Assembly (NCBI RefSeq): GCF_002090055.1
Contig: NZ_BBRH01000016.1
Location: forward strand, 51,004-115,003
DNA length: 64,000 nucleotides
DNA from: Demequina sp. NBRC 110051
GTDB lineage: Bacteria; Actinomycetota; Actinomycetes; Actinomycetales; Demequinaceae
Direction of reading: 5' to 3'
Positions 9,190 through 18,062 of the stretch are shown here, in pieces. The notes under the pieces were generated by a model. The model saw only the letters and a program-made list of their open reading frames with translations. It made no database searches and had not been told where the DNA came from. Every line of letters starts with the position of its first letter. Within the stretch, counting starts at the first letter, position 1. The position numbers and the translations under genes were made by a program.

Positions 9190-9974
9190 GGCGCAAGTAT
9201 GGCCGATGCGGGGGTCGTCGTGAGCGGCAGCCTCGCCTTCACGACGAACCCGCCGCCCGCGCGGGGCCCGGCGGCGAGCGTCCCGCCGAAAACCGTGGCG
9301 CGCTCGCGCATCCCGGTGAGGCCCTGGCCGTCGCCATCGTCCCGCGCGCCGGCGCCGCGGCCGTCGTCCGAAACGGTGAGCGCCACGGCATCGGCCTCCC
9401 AGGTGAGTTGGACGAAGGCCTTCGCTGCGGGCCCCGCGTGCTTCAGCACATTGGTGAGGCCCTCCTGAGTGATCCGGTAGAGCGCGAGCCCTGCGCCGAT
9501 CGGCAGGGTCCGCGGCGCGCCGGTGGTGACATACGAGCAGTCCAGTCCGCCATCGCGGGTCGAGGCGACGAGAGCGGGGATGTCCCCGATGCTCGGCTGC
9601 GGCCCCAGCGCGGCGTCCTCGTCGCCGATGCGCAGTAGCCCCAGCAGCGCGCGCATCTCCGTGAGCGCGGCGCGCGAGACGTCGGCGATGGTCTCGAGGG
9701 TGTGGGCAGCCTGGGTCGGATCGGCCTTCGCGGCGAAGCGGCCGCCGTCGGCCTGGGCCACGACGACGGACAGGGTGTGGGCGACGACGTCGTGCATCTC
9801 ACGGGCGATGCGGGCGCGCTCGTCGGCCGCGGCAAGGGCCCGTTCGGCCTCGGTGTCGCGCGTCAGTTGGCGCTCGAGGCGGTAGGCGTGGCGGCGGGTG
9901 GCCTGCAGGCGGACGGCGAGTAGGGCGACGCCGAGCAGCGCTGCCGCGAGGAGCGCGCTCAGAATCCACACCAT
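9186..9974 (-). CDS. NarL-system sensor histidine kinase
   Basis: The 262-residue kinase has one N-terminal membrane helix (about 3-22), a short coiled linker, the HisKA_3 phospho-acceptor motif REMHDVVAHTLSVVVAQADG with H61, and a C-terminal HATPase domain (VLKHAGPAA, DDGRGAG, GLTGMRERATVFGG). There is no separate sensory domain, so the signal is probably read at or in the membrane, or through a partner such as the ABC system. The ATG at 9972-9974 was chosen over a longer frame. A TACTGT hexamer at 9981-9986 lies 6 nt upstream, indicating a leaderless start. Confidence 0.92.
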   Translation of the reverse strand: MVWILSALLAAALLGVALLAVRLQATRRHAYRLERQLTRDTEAERALAAADERARIAREMHDVVAHTLSVVVAQADGGRFAAKADPTQAAHTLETIADVSRAALTEMRALLGLLRIGDEDAALGPQPSIGDIPALVASTRDGGLDCSYVTTGAPRTLPIGAGLALYRITQEGLTNVLKHAGPAAKAFVQLTWEADAVALTVSDDGRGAGARDDGDGQGLTGMRERATVFGGTLAAGPRAGGGFVVKARLPLTTTPASAILAP

Positions 9975-10038
9975 GGGGGAACAGTAATGGCCGTGCCGCG
10001 CGTTAGGACAGGAGAACACCAGTAGACGAGGCGCACGC

Positions 10039-10746
10039 ATGTTTCACCCGCAGGAACCCCAGTGGCTCCCCCGCGACCTCGGCTCCGCGCTCGCGGACGA
10101 TGGACGTCTCGCCGCTCCCGCCGCGACCGTGCTGGATTGTGGCCCCGCCGGCGAGCCCGGCTTCACGCACGCGCTCTACGTCGACCCCGCCACGGTGCCC
10201 GCGGGCTACTGCCGCGCCCTCGAGGCCGAGCCCCGCATCGAGCAGGCCGTGTGGCCCGGCGGCGACCGGGTCTACGTCCGCGCCGCGATGATGCTGGGCG
10301 AAGAGGTCTTCGCCACCGCGCACGCCGTCGCGGAGGCGCTTAAGAATCCGGACGAACGTGACGAGAGGTCAGATATGGGCAACGCTCGCGACGACGGCTT
10401 TGACGCGCTCGCACGGGTCGCCAAGGACCTCGACGGCGAGCCGTCCTTCGCTCCCGACGTGACGCCGGCCGATGCGCCTCTGCCCGGCCGCGGCTCCGGC
10501 ACCTGGCCGCCCGCGTTCGTCGACGACGCGGGCATCCTCGACTGCGGCACCTCGCGCGCGGACGGCTATACCCATGTGCTGTGGATGGACCCGTCGGTGG
10601 TGCCCGAAGCAATCGCCGATCAGGTCGCGGCGCTCGACGATGTCGTCAAGGTGGGCTGGGAGAGCGCCGAGCTGCTCCACGTGGACGCGCCCGGCGTGAG
10701 CCACGACGACCTGCTCGAGCAGGCCCGCAGGCTCGCCCGCGCCTGA
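10039..10746 (+). CDS. Uncharacterised protein with two copies of one domain
   Basis: The 235-residue soluble protein contains two copies of the same unit. Copy one runs near residues 28-95 (TVLDCG ... GFTHALYVDPATVPAGY ... VYVRAAM). Copy two runs near 162-233 (GILDCG ... GYTHVLWMDPSVVPEAI ... LLHVDAPGVSHDDLLEQA). A third, single-unit relative is encoded at 10951-11241. No catalytic motif or signal peptide is evident. The gene is divergent from the sensor kinase; the 64 nt between the two starts must hold both promoters. I do not recognise a family with known function. Confidence 0.7.
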   Translation: MFHPQEPQWLPRDLGSALADDGRLAAPAATVLDCGPAGEPGFTHALYVDPATVPAGYCRALEAEPRIEQAVWPGGDRVYVRAAMMLGEEVFATAHAVAEALKNPDERDERSDMGNARDDGFDALARVAKDLDGEPSFAPDVTPADAPLPGRGSGTWPPAFVDDAGILDCGTSRADGYTHVLWMDPSVVPEAIADQVAALDDVVKVGWESAELLHVDAPGVSHDDLLEQARRLARA

Positions 10747-10824
10747 GTCTCTCCGGCGCACACCCAACCCACCTCGCCCGCACCCCGGCCCCAGCGTGCC
10801 CTGCCCACCGCGCCCCGCCCTGTC

Positions 10825-10905
10825 ACGAAGTGACGGTGATGGCGACACGGTGCGGCGTGTTGCAGGCGAATCCGCGGCGTGTCCGCAAGATCACCGTCAC
10901 TTCGT
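10825..10905 (+). repeat. 75-bp palindromic element, copy A
   Basis: The ends are a perfect 16-bp inverted repeat (10825-10840 and 10890-10905). The 75-nt core 10828-10902 aligns without gaps to copies B, C and D: AWGTGACGGTGAT at offsets 1-13, GCGTGTYGC at 28-36, CGGCGTGTC at 48-56 and ACCGTCACWT at the end. It lies between the genes at 10039 and 10951, in forward orientation. It starts 78 nt after one gene and ends 45 nt before the next. Confidence 0.85.
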
Positions 10906-10950
10906 CGCGGGGGAGATGCCTTTGGTGCTGGCCTCGCTACGGTGGAGGAT

Positions 10951-11241
10951 ATGAGCACGCGAGTAGAGCGCACCGTGACCATCGGCGAGAACGACCTCAC
11001 CTTCACGGTGATGGAGCCCCAGGGCGACGGCTGGACCGCGACCGTATGGCTCGACGAGGACCTGGCGCGCGTGGCAGGGGCTGATGCCTACGACGGTTTT
11101 GTCGACCGTTTCTCCGCGACTCCCGGGATCGCGTTCACGGAGGTGGAGGACCGCGACTTCGTCCACGTGCGCTCCGAGGGGCTGACACCCGAGCAGCTCC
11201 TCGAGGCGGTACTCGTCGCAGCCCACGTCGCCGACGCCTGA
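10951..11241 (+). CDS. Small uncharacterised protein, single-domain relative of the 10039 gene product
   Basis: The 96-residue soluble protein matches the repeat unit of the 10039-10746 product: [13 protein letters not shown] aligns with THVLWMDPSVVPE, and [22 protein letters not shown] with LLHVDAPGVSHDDLLEQARRLA. I chose the ATG at 10951, which has GGTGGAGGAT directly upstream and a TACGGT hexamer 7 nt away. The longer frame begins inside repeat copy A. The gene sits between repeat copies A and B in the same orientation as both. Function unknown. Confidence 0.7.
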   Translation: MSTRVERTVTIGENDLTFTVMEPQGDGWTATVWLDEDLARVAGADAYDGFVDRFSATPGIAFTEVEDRDFVHVRSEGLTPEQLLEAVLVAAHVADA

Positions 11242-11343
11242 CTCCCTCCACCGGGAAGCCGGACGGGACCGCCTCGGGCGACGCGCGCAGCGGCCGCCCC
11301 ACCTGACCGCCGCACGGCCCAGTCTCGCCGCCACCCCGTCCCG

Positions 11344-11418
11344 AAGTGACGGTGATCCGGTGTGGGTGCAGCGTGTCGCGGCCGATGCATCGGCGTGTCG
11401 GCCAGAACACCGTCACTT
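11344..11418 (+). repeat. 75-bp palindromic element, copy B
   Basis: This copy has 11-bp perfect arms (11344-11354 and 11408-11418) and exactly the same 75-nt length and internal blocks as copy A, in the same orientation. Copies A and B therefore form a direct-repeat pair around the 10951-11241 gene. The copy contains GGCCGATGC (11380-11388). It lies about 150 nt upstream of the purL start and could affect purL transcription. Confidence 0.85.
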
Positions 11419-11572
11419 GTTGACGTGGAGCGACCTGTGGACGGTGACGCGGGCCGCGGGTACGGAAGGCTTCGCGTTCGGGCGAGACCCGGCGGCTCCG
11501 CACACGGACCGGCGCGTGTACCTCCCGCCGGTACTCTTGACCCGTATCCGACCGCGGCCATTAAGGGACGAC

Positions 11573-13873
11573 ATGACCGACGCACGCGACCAGCACCTCG
11601 ACACCGTTGAGAACGCTTCCTCCACTCCCGAACAGGAGATGCCGTTCGCGGAGCTGGGCCTCAAGCCCGACGAGTACGCGCAGATCGTCGACCTGCTGGG
11701 CCGGCGTCCTACCGCCGCGGAGCTCGCCATGTACTCCGTGATGTGGTCCGAGCACTGCTCGTACAAGTCGTCCAAGGTTCACCTCAAGCAGTTCGGCGAG
11801 AAGACCACGCCTCAGATGAAGGAACGCCTCATGGTCGGCATGGGCGAGAACGCTGGCGTGGTCGACATCGGCGACGGCTGGGCGGTCACCTTTAAGGTCG
11901 AGTCCCACAACCACCCCTCGTACGTCGAGCCCTATCAGGGCGCCGCGACCGGCGTGGGCGGCATTGTCCGCGACATCCTCGCCATGGGCGCGCGCCCCGT
12001 CGCCGCGATGGATGAGCTGCGCTTTGGCGACATCGACCACCCCGACACCGCGCGCGTTGTTCACGGCGTGGTGGGCGGCGTGGGTGGCTACGGCAACTCG
12101 CTGGGCCTTCCCAACATCGGTGGCGGCTCGTTGTTCGACAAGAGCTTCCAGGGCAACCCCCTCGTCAACGCCCTGTGCGTGGGCGTGATGAAGCACGAGG
12201 ACATTCACTTGGCCTCGGCCGAGGGAGTGGGCAACAAGGTCGTCCTCTTCGGTGCCCGCACCGGCGGCGACGGCATCGGCGGGGCCTCGATCCTCGCCTC
12301 CGAGACCTTCGAGGACGGCGTGCCCGCCAAGCGCCCCTCCGTCCAGGTGGGCGACCCCTTCATGGAGAAGGTGCTCATCGAGTGCTGCCTGGAGCTGTTC
12401 CGTGCGGACGTGGTCCAGGGCATCCAGGACCTTGGCGCCGCAGGCATCTCCTGCGCCACGAGCGAGCTCGCATCGAACGGCTCGGGCGGCATGCACGTGT
12501 GGCTCGACGACGTCCTGCTGCGCGACCCCACCCTGAACGCCGGCGAGATCCTCATGTCGGAGTCGCAGGAGCGCATGATGGCGGTCGTCACGCCGGACAA
12601 GCTCGACCAGTTCATGGCCATCACCGCGAAGTGGGACGTCGAGTCCTCCGTGGTGGGCGAGGTCAACGACTCGGGCCGCCTCACCATCGACCACCACGGC
12701 CAGCGCATCGTCGACGTCGACCCGCGCACCGTCGCCCACGAGGGCCCTACCTACCACCGCCCCTACGCGCGCCCCGCGTGGATGGACGGCCTGCAGGCCG
12801 ATGCCTACTCCGCGGACCTGCCGGCCACCGGTGACGACCTCCGCCAGGCCGTCGTCGACCTCATGGCGTCGCCGAACCTTTCTGACCGGTCCTGGATCAC
12901 CAACCAGTACGACCGCTACGTGCAGGGCAACACCGCCGCCGCCCGCCCCGACACCGTCGGCGTGGTGCGTGTGGATGAAGAAACCGGCCGCGGCGTCGCC
13001 ATCGCGACCCGCTCCAACGACCGCTACACCAAGCTCAACCCCTATGAGGGTGCGCGCCAGTCCGTGGTCGCCGCCTACCGCGCCGTCGCCATCGCCGGCG
13101 CGACGCCCACGGCCATCACCGACGGCCTCAACTTCGGCTCGCCCGAGGACCCCGACGCGATGTGGCAGTTCGTCGAGGCCATCCGCGGCCTCGCCGACGT
13201 GTGCCAGGAGCTCGGCGTCCCCGTCACCGGCGGCAACGTGTCGCTGTACAACGGCACGGGCGAGCCCGGCCGCATCGACAGCTCCATCAACCCCACCGCC
13301 ATCGTGGGCATGCTCGGCATCTTCGACGACGTCGAGCGGGTCACCCCCAGCGGCTGGCGCCAGGACGGACTCATCCTCTACGTGCTCGGCACCACCGGCG
13401 CGGACCTGGACGGCTCGCGCTACGCCGAGCTCTCCGGACACCTGGGCGGCGCCGCCCCCACGGTCGACATCGCCGCGGAGAAGACGCTGGCCGAGGTCAT
13501 GGTCGCCTCCTCGCGCGACGGGCTGGCCGATGCCGCCCGCGAGATCGGCGAGGGCGGCCTCGCCGCCGCGCTGGCTCAGGCCTCACTGCGCTATGGCGTG
13601 GGTGCGCGCATTGTCCTTGACGAATTGTGCGAGCGCGACGGCGTCACCCCTGCTCAGGCACTGTTCTCCGAGACTCAGGGCCGCGTGCTCGTGGGCGTGA
13701 TCCGCGAGGACGAGCCGCGCTTCACCGCGATGCTCGAGGCCCGCGGCGTCCCCGCGGTCCGCGTGGGTTACTCGGTGCCCGAGGCCTCCATCGAGGTCCA
13801 GGGCCAGTTCGACCTGCCGCTCGAGGAGCTCACCGCCGCCTGGTCGGAGACCGTCCCGTCCCGCTTCGCCTGA
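11573..13873 (+). CDS. purL: Phosphoribosylformylglycinamidine synthase subunit PurL
   Basis: This is the synthetase subunit for step four of de novo purine synthesis, converting FGAR to FGAM with ATP and glutamine-derived ammonia, together with PurQ and PurS. The 766-residue length is that of the small multi-subunit PurL. Family landmarks are [49 protein letters not shown] and the second half beginning near [17 protein letters not shown] chose the ATG at 11573 (AAGGGA ribosome site); the longer frame starts inside repeat copy B. purQ and purS are not in the window, but purF and purM follow 5 kb downstream. Confidence 0.97.
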   Translation: MTDARDQHLDTVENASSTPEQEMPFAELGLKPDEYAQIVDLLGRRPTAAELAMYSVMWSEHCSYKSSKVHLKQFGEKTTPQMKERLMVGMGENAGVVDIGDGWAVTFKVESHNHPSYVEPYQGAATGVGGIVRDILAMGARPVAAMDELRFGDIDHPDTARVVHGVVGGVGGYGNSLGLPNIGGGSLFDKSFQGNPLVNALCVGVMKHEDIHLASAEGVGNKVVLFGARTGGDGIGGASILASETFEDGVPAKRPSVQVGDPFMEKVLIECCLELFRADVVQGIQDLGAAGISCATSELASNGSGGMHVWLDDVLLRDPTLNAGEILMSESQERMMAVVTPDKLDQFMAITAKWDVESSVVGEVNDSGRLTIDHHGQRIVDVDPRTVAHEGPTYHRPYARPAWMDGLQADAYSADLPATGDDLRQAVVDLMASPNLSDRSWITNQYDRYVQGNTAAARPDTVGVVRVDEETGRGVAIATRSNDRYTKLNPYEGARQSVVAAYRAVAIAGATPTAITDGLNFGSPEDPDAMWQFVEAIRGLADVCQELGVPVTGGNVSLYNGTGEPGRIDSSINPTAIVGMLGIFDDVERVTPSGWRQDGLILYVLGTTGADLDGSRYAELSGHLGGAAPTVDIAAEKTLAEVMVASSRDGLADAAREIGEGGLAAALAQASLRYGVGARIVLDELCERDGVTPAQALFSETQGRVLVGVIREDEPRFTAMLEARGVPAVRVGYSVPEASIEVQGQFDLPLEELTAAWSETVPSRFA

Positions 13874-13918
13874 GGCGGACGGCCGTGCCGGTGCGGCCGC
13901 TGTGACACGCTAGAAGGC

Positions 13919-14344
13919 ATGCCCGCACCGAGGACCCCCCGCCGCCGCATCGACATCGAGGCCGGCCGCGCCGCCGTGCACGCGTGGCGCGGATCGACCC
14001 GCGAGGCGGACCTGCATGCGCCCGAGGCCGCCACCGCCCGCGACGCCCAGCCCGCCATCGACCGGCCCACCCTCGCGACGGCCGTGCGCTTCACCCTCGA
14101 GGAGCTCGCGTCCCGCGCGCCCGGCAACTCTCTTGAGGTGCGCGTGCCGCCGTTTGGGGCCACGCAGTGCATCGAGGGCCCCACGCACCGCCGCGGCACG
14201 CCGCCGGCCGTGGTCGAGATGAGCCCGGAGGTGTGGCTCGCCCTGGCGACGGGGCGGGTGTCGTGGGCCGATGCCGTGGCGGCCGGTCATGTCGACGCCT
14301 CGGGGGAGCGTTCGGACCTCTCGGCGCTCCTGCCGCTCGACTGA
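13919..14344 (+). CDS. Sterol-carrier-type (SCP2-like) protein
   Basis: The 141-residue protein matches the bacterial SCP-orthologue family common beside purL in actinobacteria. Recognisable parts are RIDIEAGRAAVHAW, the strand SLEVRVPPFGATQCIEGPTHRRGTPPAVVEMSPEVWLALATG and the closing SWADAVAAGHVDASGERSDLSALLPL. The fold binds hydrophobic ligands, but the bacterial role is undefined. It starts 45 nt after purL and is probably co-transcribed with it. GGCCGATGCCGTGG lies within the coding sequence at 14266-14279. Confidence 0.75.
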   Translation: MPAPRTPRRRIDIEAGRAAVHAWRGSTREADLHAPEAATARDAQPAIDRPTLATAVRFTLEELASRAPGNSLEVRVPPFGATQCIEGPTHRRGTPPAVVEMSPEVWLALATGRVSWADAVAAGHVDASGERSDLSALLPLD

Positions 14345-14408
14345 GCGCCACCCCGGCCCCTACGCACACCAGGGTCGAAGCGTTTCGCGACCACGGCATC
14401 GGCCGTGA

Positions 14409-14434
14409 GCAAAGTCACGATTCGGTGACTTTGC
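14409..14434. promoter_or_regulatory. Perfect 10-bp inverted repeat upstream of the sugar ABC operon
   Basis: Arms GCAAAGTCAC (14409-14418) and GTGACTTTGC (14425-14434) are separated by 6 nt. The repeat lies 10 nt before the -35 hexamer at 14444. No T-tract follows, so an operator seems more likely than a terminator, though it could also end the purL/SCP transcript. Confidence 0.5.
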
Positions 14435-14443
14435 CTGCAACGC

Positions 14444-14489
14444 TTGGCAAGCGACCGGCGCCCGCCTAATGTGGCATGTAAGCGTTTGC
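14444..14489 (+). promoter_or_regulatory. Promoter and candidate LacI-type operators of the sugar ABC operon
   Basis: TTGGCA (14444-14449) and TAATGT (14467-14472) are spaced 17 nt, a good housekeeping promoter. Three AAGCGTT elements surround it: CGAAGCGTTTCG at 14377-14388 upstream, an inverted copy (AACGCTT, 14439-14445) at the -35, and GTAAGCGTTTGC at 14478-14489 at the expected transcription start. The central CpG and near symmetry are typical of LacI-family operators, so catabolite or substrate repression is likely. Confidence 0.6.
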
Positions 14490-14577
14490 GACGTCGCGAA
14501 GCAGCGGCGGAGCTCTCGCCGCTTCGGCACCGCGACGGCTTGCCGGAGCCCACTCAACGAGGAGGAGGGTGCTTCAC

Positions 14578-15966
14578 ATGAAGCGACGTTTCATCGCCCC
14601 CATGGCCGCGCTCGCGGCAGCGGGGCTCGTGCTGGCGGGCTGTTCGTCCGACAGCGACCCGGAGGAGACCACGGACACCACGGCAACGGGCGGTTCCGAC
14701 GGAGGCGACGGCGGCGAGATGATGGCCGGCTGCGAGGACTACGCCGACTACGGCACGTTCGACGGCGCCGAGGTGGAGCTCTACGGCACCATCTCGGGTG
14801 TCGAGGCCGAGCAGCTCACGGAGTCCGTCGTGAAGTTCGAGGAGTGCACGGGCATCGACGTGACGTACAACGGCTCGGACGAGTTCGAGACCGAGATCAA
14901 CGTCCGCGTCGAGGGCGGTAACCCGCCGGACCTCGCGATCATCCCGCAGCCCGGTCTGCTGCAGCGCGTGGTCGGCACAGGCGCGGTGGTTCCGGCTCCC
15001 GAGGCCGTCGCCGCGAACGTCGACGAGTTCTGGTCCGAGGACTGGAAGAACTACGGCACGGTCGGCACCACGTTCTACGCCGCCCCGCTGATGGCCTCCG
15101 TCAAGGGCTGGGTCTGGTACTCGCCCACCGAGTTCTCCGACGCCGGCTATGAGGTTCCCACCACCTGGGACGAGCTCATGACGCTGACCCAGACCATGGC
15201 CGACGCGGGCGGTGACAGCGACTCCTACAAGCCATGGTGCATCGGCTTCGAGTCCGGCACGGCAACCGGCTGGCCCGGCACCGACTGGATCGAGGACCTG
15301 GTCCTTCGCCAGCACGGAGCCGACGCCTACGACCAGTGGGTGGCCGGTGACCTCGACTTCACCTCGCCCGAGATCACGGAGTCGTTCGAGTCCTTCGGCG
15401 AGATCGCCACGAACCCGGACTTCATCAACGGTGGCCTCGGTGACGCGGCCTCCATCGTGGAGACCTCGTTCCAGGAGGCCGGCCTCCAGATCCTCGAGGG
15501 CAACTGCTCGCTGCACCACCAGGCCTCGTTCTACGAGGCTCAGTGGCCCGAGGGCACCACGGTCGCCGAGGACGGCGACATCTGGGCCTTCCTCACGCCG
15601 AACGTCAACGCGGATGACCCCGCGGCGGTGACCGGCGGTGGCGAGTTCGTGGCCGCGTTCAACGAGGAGGAGCCCACCCAGGCCCTCCAGGCCTTCCTGT
15701 CCTCGGACACCTGGGCCAACGAGCGCGTCTCGATCGGTGGAGTCATCTCGGCCAACAAGGGTCTCGACCCGGCAAACGCCTCGAGCCCCATCGGCCAGGC
15801 CTCCATCGAGATCCTGCAGGGAGAGGACACGGTGTTCCGTTTCGACGCCTCCGACCTCATGCCTGCCGAGGTGGGCGCGTCCGCCTTCTGGACCGGCATG
15901 AACGATTACGTCGGCGGCACGGACCTGAGCACCGTGCTGACGAACATCGAAAACGCCTGGCCCTGA
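14578..15966 (+). CDS. Sugar ABC transporter substrate-binding lipoprotein, AglE-like
   Basis: The 462-residue protein has a lipoprotein signal with lipobox LAGCS, an acidic Thr/Glu-rich linker, and a family 1 extracellular solute-binding domain (VELYGTISGVEAEQLTESVVKFEECTGIDVTYNGSDEF). Overall sequence feel and gene order suit the alpha-glucoside binding protein AglE. I chose ATG 14578 because GGAGGAGGG lies about 8 nt upstream; the in-frame GTG at 14569 would touch it. It delivers sugar, probably an alpha-glucoside, to the two permeases that follow. The ligand is inferred. Confidence 0.88.
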   Translation: MKRRFIAPMAALAAAGLVLAGCSSDSDPEETTDTTATGGSDGGDGGEMMAGCEDYADYGTFDGAEVELYGTISGVEAEQLTESVVKFEECTGIDVTYNGSDEFETEINVRVEGGNPPDLAIIPQPGLLQRVVGTGAVVPAPEAVAANVDEFWSEDWKNYGTVGTTFYAAPLMASVKGWVWYSPTEFSDAGYEVPTTWDELMTLTQTMADAGGDSDSYKPWCIGFESGTATGWPGTDWIEDLVLRQHGADAYDQWVAGDLDFTSPEITESFESFGEIATNPDFINGGLGDAASIVETSFQEAGLQILEGNCSLHHQASFYEAQWPEGTTVAEDGDIWAFLTPNVNADDPAAVTGGGEFVAAFNEEEPTQALQAFLSSDTWANERVSIGGVISANKGLDPANASSPIGQASIEILQGEDTVFRFDASDLMPAEVGASAFWTGMNDYVGGTDLSTVLTNIENAWP

Positions 15967-15981
15967 TCGCACGCTGACAAC

Positions 15982-16018
15982 CCCGGTGGGGCCTCGCGCT
16001 GAGCGGGGCCCCACCGGG
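15982..16018 (+). terminator. Strong hairpin between binding-protein and permease genes
   Basis: A 12-bp perfect stem (CCCGGTGGGGCC at 15982-15993, GGCCCCACCGGG at 16007-16018) lies 16 nt after the binding-protein stop and has no T-tract. Hairpins here usually protect the upstream message or attenuate transcription, so the binding protein is made in excess over the membrane subunits. Confidence 0.65.
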
Positions 16019-16047
16019 CTCGTCTCCCACCACGAAAGGAGTCGACG

Positions 16048-17115
16048 ATGGGGTCGACTGCATTGTCTGGGCGCTCGGTGATCGCCGCCGGTGATCTGGG
16101 TGCCGACTTCTGGGCCTCCCAGGGCCAGAACCTGCTGTTCGCCGCGGTCGCGATCATCGCGTTCATCGCGATCGTCGCGCTCATCATGTTTGGCGCCGAC
16201 CTCATCAAGGGTGGCGCCCGCGACAAGGTGCAACTCGTCGTCCTGGTCGCGCCGGTGCTGCTGCTCTTGGGCGTGGGCCTGATCTACCCCGCCGTCGACA
16301 CCACGTGGCTGTCGTTCAATGAGATCACTAACGAGCCCGACCCCGACACCGGCATCTTCACCACCACGATGTCCTTCGTCGGCCTCGACAACTACCGCTT
16401 CGCCTTCTCCGATCCGTCCACGCTGCGCACCATCCTCAACACCTTCGTGTGGATGATCCTGGTGCCACTGCTGTCGACAGGGTTCGGCCTCGCCTACGCC
16501 GTCTTCATCGATCGCGCCAAGGGCGAGAAGGTGCTGAAGTCACTGGTGTTCATGCCCATGGCGATCTCGCTGGTGGGCGCCTCGGTCATCTGGGGCAACA
16601 TCATGTACGACTACAACCAGGTGGGCGAGCAGACGGGCATGCTGAATGCCCTCCGCGAACTCGTGGGACTCGACCCCTACAACTTCCTGCGCGACTCGCC
16701 GTGGAACACCTTCTGGCTCATCATCATCCTGGTGTGGATCCAGACCGGTTTCGCCATGGTGATCCTGTCCGCCGCCATCAAGGGCGTGCCGGCGGAGATG
16801 AACGAGGCCGCCTCGCTCGACGGTGCGAGCGCGTGGCAGCGCTTCTGGCGCATCACGGTGCCGTCGATCCGCTCCACGATCGTCGTGGTGCTCACCACGA
16901 TCACGATCATGGCCCTCAAGGTCTACGACATCGTCCGCACGGTCACGCAGGGGCGCGACAACACCGACATCGTCGCGAACAGGATGTACGTGCTGAGCTT
17001 CGTCGAGGGCCGCGAGGCGCTCGGTGCGGCGCTCGCGGTCATTCTGTTCATCTTCGTGATCCCGGTGGTCGTCTACAACGTGCGATCCCTCAACAAGGTG
17101 AAGGAGACTCACTGA
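16048..17115 (+). CDS. Sugar ABC permease, AglF/MalF-like
   Basis: The 355-residue membrane protein has an unusual N-terminal helix (about 27-50), a second near 60-80, then the binding-protein-dependent permease core. The EAA loop appears as MNEAASLDGASAWQRFWRITVPSIR, which contacts the ATPase. AAAGGAG precedes the ATG by 8 nt. It pairs with the next gene product as the heterodimeric channel. The stop overlaps the next ATG by one base (TGATG). No ATPase gene is present, so a shared MsiK-type ATPase elsewhere in the genome is expected. Confidence 0.9.
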   Translation: MGSTALSGRSVIAAGDLGADFWASQGQNLLFAAVAIIAFIAIVALIMFGADLIKGGARDKVQLVVLVAPVLLLLGVGLIYPAVDTTWLSFNEITNEPDPDTGIFTTTMSFVGLDNYRFAFSDPSTLRTILNTFVWMILVPLLSTGFGLAYAVFIDRAKGEKVLKSLVFMPMAISLVGASVIWGNIMYDYNQVGEQTGMLNALRELVGLDPYNFLRDSPWNTFWLIIILVWIQTGFAMVILSAAIKGVPAEMNEAASLDGASAWQRFWRITVPSIRSTIVVVLTTITIMALKVYDIVRTVTQGRDNTDIVANRMYVLSFVEGREALGAALAVILFIFVIPVVVYNVRSLNKVKETH

Positions 17116-18056
17116 TGAGCGTCACCATGCCTCCCCAGCACCCCGTCGAGGACCCCAAGCCGACTGAGGGCAAGAGCCTCACCAAGGCGGCCAAGGCGAA
17201 GAACAACCTCACCAGCCCGTGGGCCACCGCGGCGGCCATCATCATCGCGATGGTGTGGACCATCCCCACCGTCGCGCTGTTCATGACCTCGCTGATCCCC
17301 GGCGATCGTTACCGCACCGACGCGTGGTGGACGGTGCTCGCCGACGGCGGCCTCACGTTCGACAACTTCAACCAGGTGTTGTTCGACTCGTTCGGCGACA
17401 ACTCCACGGCGCCGCCGCTGCTCGAGTACGTGTTCAACTCGATCGTCGTGACCGTGCCCTCGGTGGTCTTCCCCGTGGTGCTCGGCCTGATGGCGGCTTA
17501 CGCGTTCGCGTGGATCCCGTTCCGCGGCTCGAACTTCCTGTTCGTGCTCATCTTTGCGCTCCAGGTGGTGCCGCTGCAGCTCGCGCTGATCCCGCTCTTG
17601 CGTCTCCTCGGGCCCGAGAACCTGGGACTGGCGGGCGAGTTTGGCGGCGTGTGGATCGCGCACACCATCTTCGCGCTGCCGCTGTCGGTGTTCCTGCTGC
17701 ACAACTTCGTGAGCCATATCCCGCGCGAAGTGCTGGAGGCCGCGCGCGTGGATGGCGCGAGCCACACGCAGATGTTCTTCCGCATCATCATCCCGCTATC
17801 GCTTCCGGCGGTCGCGTCGCTCGCGATCTTCCAGTTCCTGTGGGTGTGGAACGACCTGCTCGTCTCGGCCGTCTTCGGTTCTGCGAACACCTACCCGCTG
17901 ACGTACCCCATCTCGAACCTCGCGGGTGATTACGGCCAGTACGCCTACCTGGTCCCGCCCGCGGCGTTCATCTCGATGATCATCCCGCTCATCGTGTTCT
18001 TCTCGCTGCAGCGCTACTTCGTGCGCGGCCTGCTGGCCGGCTCGACCAAGGGATAG
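17115..18056 (+). CDS. Sugar ABC permease, AglG/MalG-like
   Basis: The 313-residue protein has a cytoplasmic tail rich in Pro and Lys, a first helix near 37-57, and the permease core with the EAA motif VLEAARVDGASHTQMFFRIIIPLSLPA. It forms the channel with the upstream permease. The start overlaps the upstream stop by one base. It is the last gene of the operon and is followed at once by a strong hairpin. No sugar-cleaving enzyme is encoded next to it. Confidence 0.9.
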   Translation: MSVTMPPQHPVEDPKPTEGKSLTKAAKAKNNLTSPWATAAAIIIAMVWTIPTVALFMTSLIPGDRYRTDAWWTVLADGGLTFDNFNQVLFDSFGDNSTAPPLLEYVFNSIVVTVPSVVFPVVLGLMAAYAFAWIPFRGSNFLFVLIFALQVVPLQLALIPLLRLLGPENLGLAGEFGGVWIAHTIFALPLSVFLLHNFVSHIPREVLEAARVDGASHTQMFFRIIIPLSLPAVASLAIFQFLWVWNDLLVSAVFGSANTYPLTYPISNLAGDYGQYAYLVPPAAFISMIIPLIVFFSLQRYFVRGLLAGSTKG

Positions 18057-18062
18057 CAAGCG

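Noticed and set aside
10825..11418. True integron attC sites
   Set aside because: The inverted, gene-co-oriented layout is similar, but the GTTRRRY/RYYYAAC core sites are absent and no integron integrase is in the window. Only the analogy is kept.
11360..11572. 71-residue N-terminal extension of PurL
   Set aside because: It begins inside repeat copy B, is unlike PurL sequences, and the ATG at 11573 has a ribosome site.
11561..13441. Long open frame antisense to purL
   Set aside because: Its composition is that of a GC-rich shadow frame, and it lies fully opposite a certain gene with conserved motifs.
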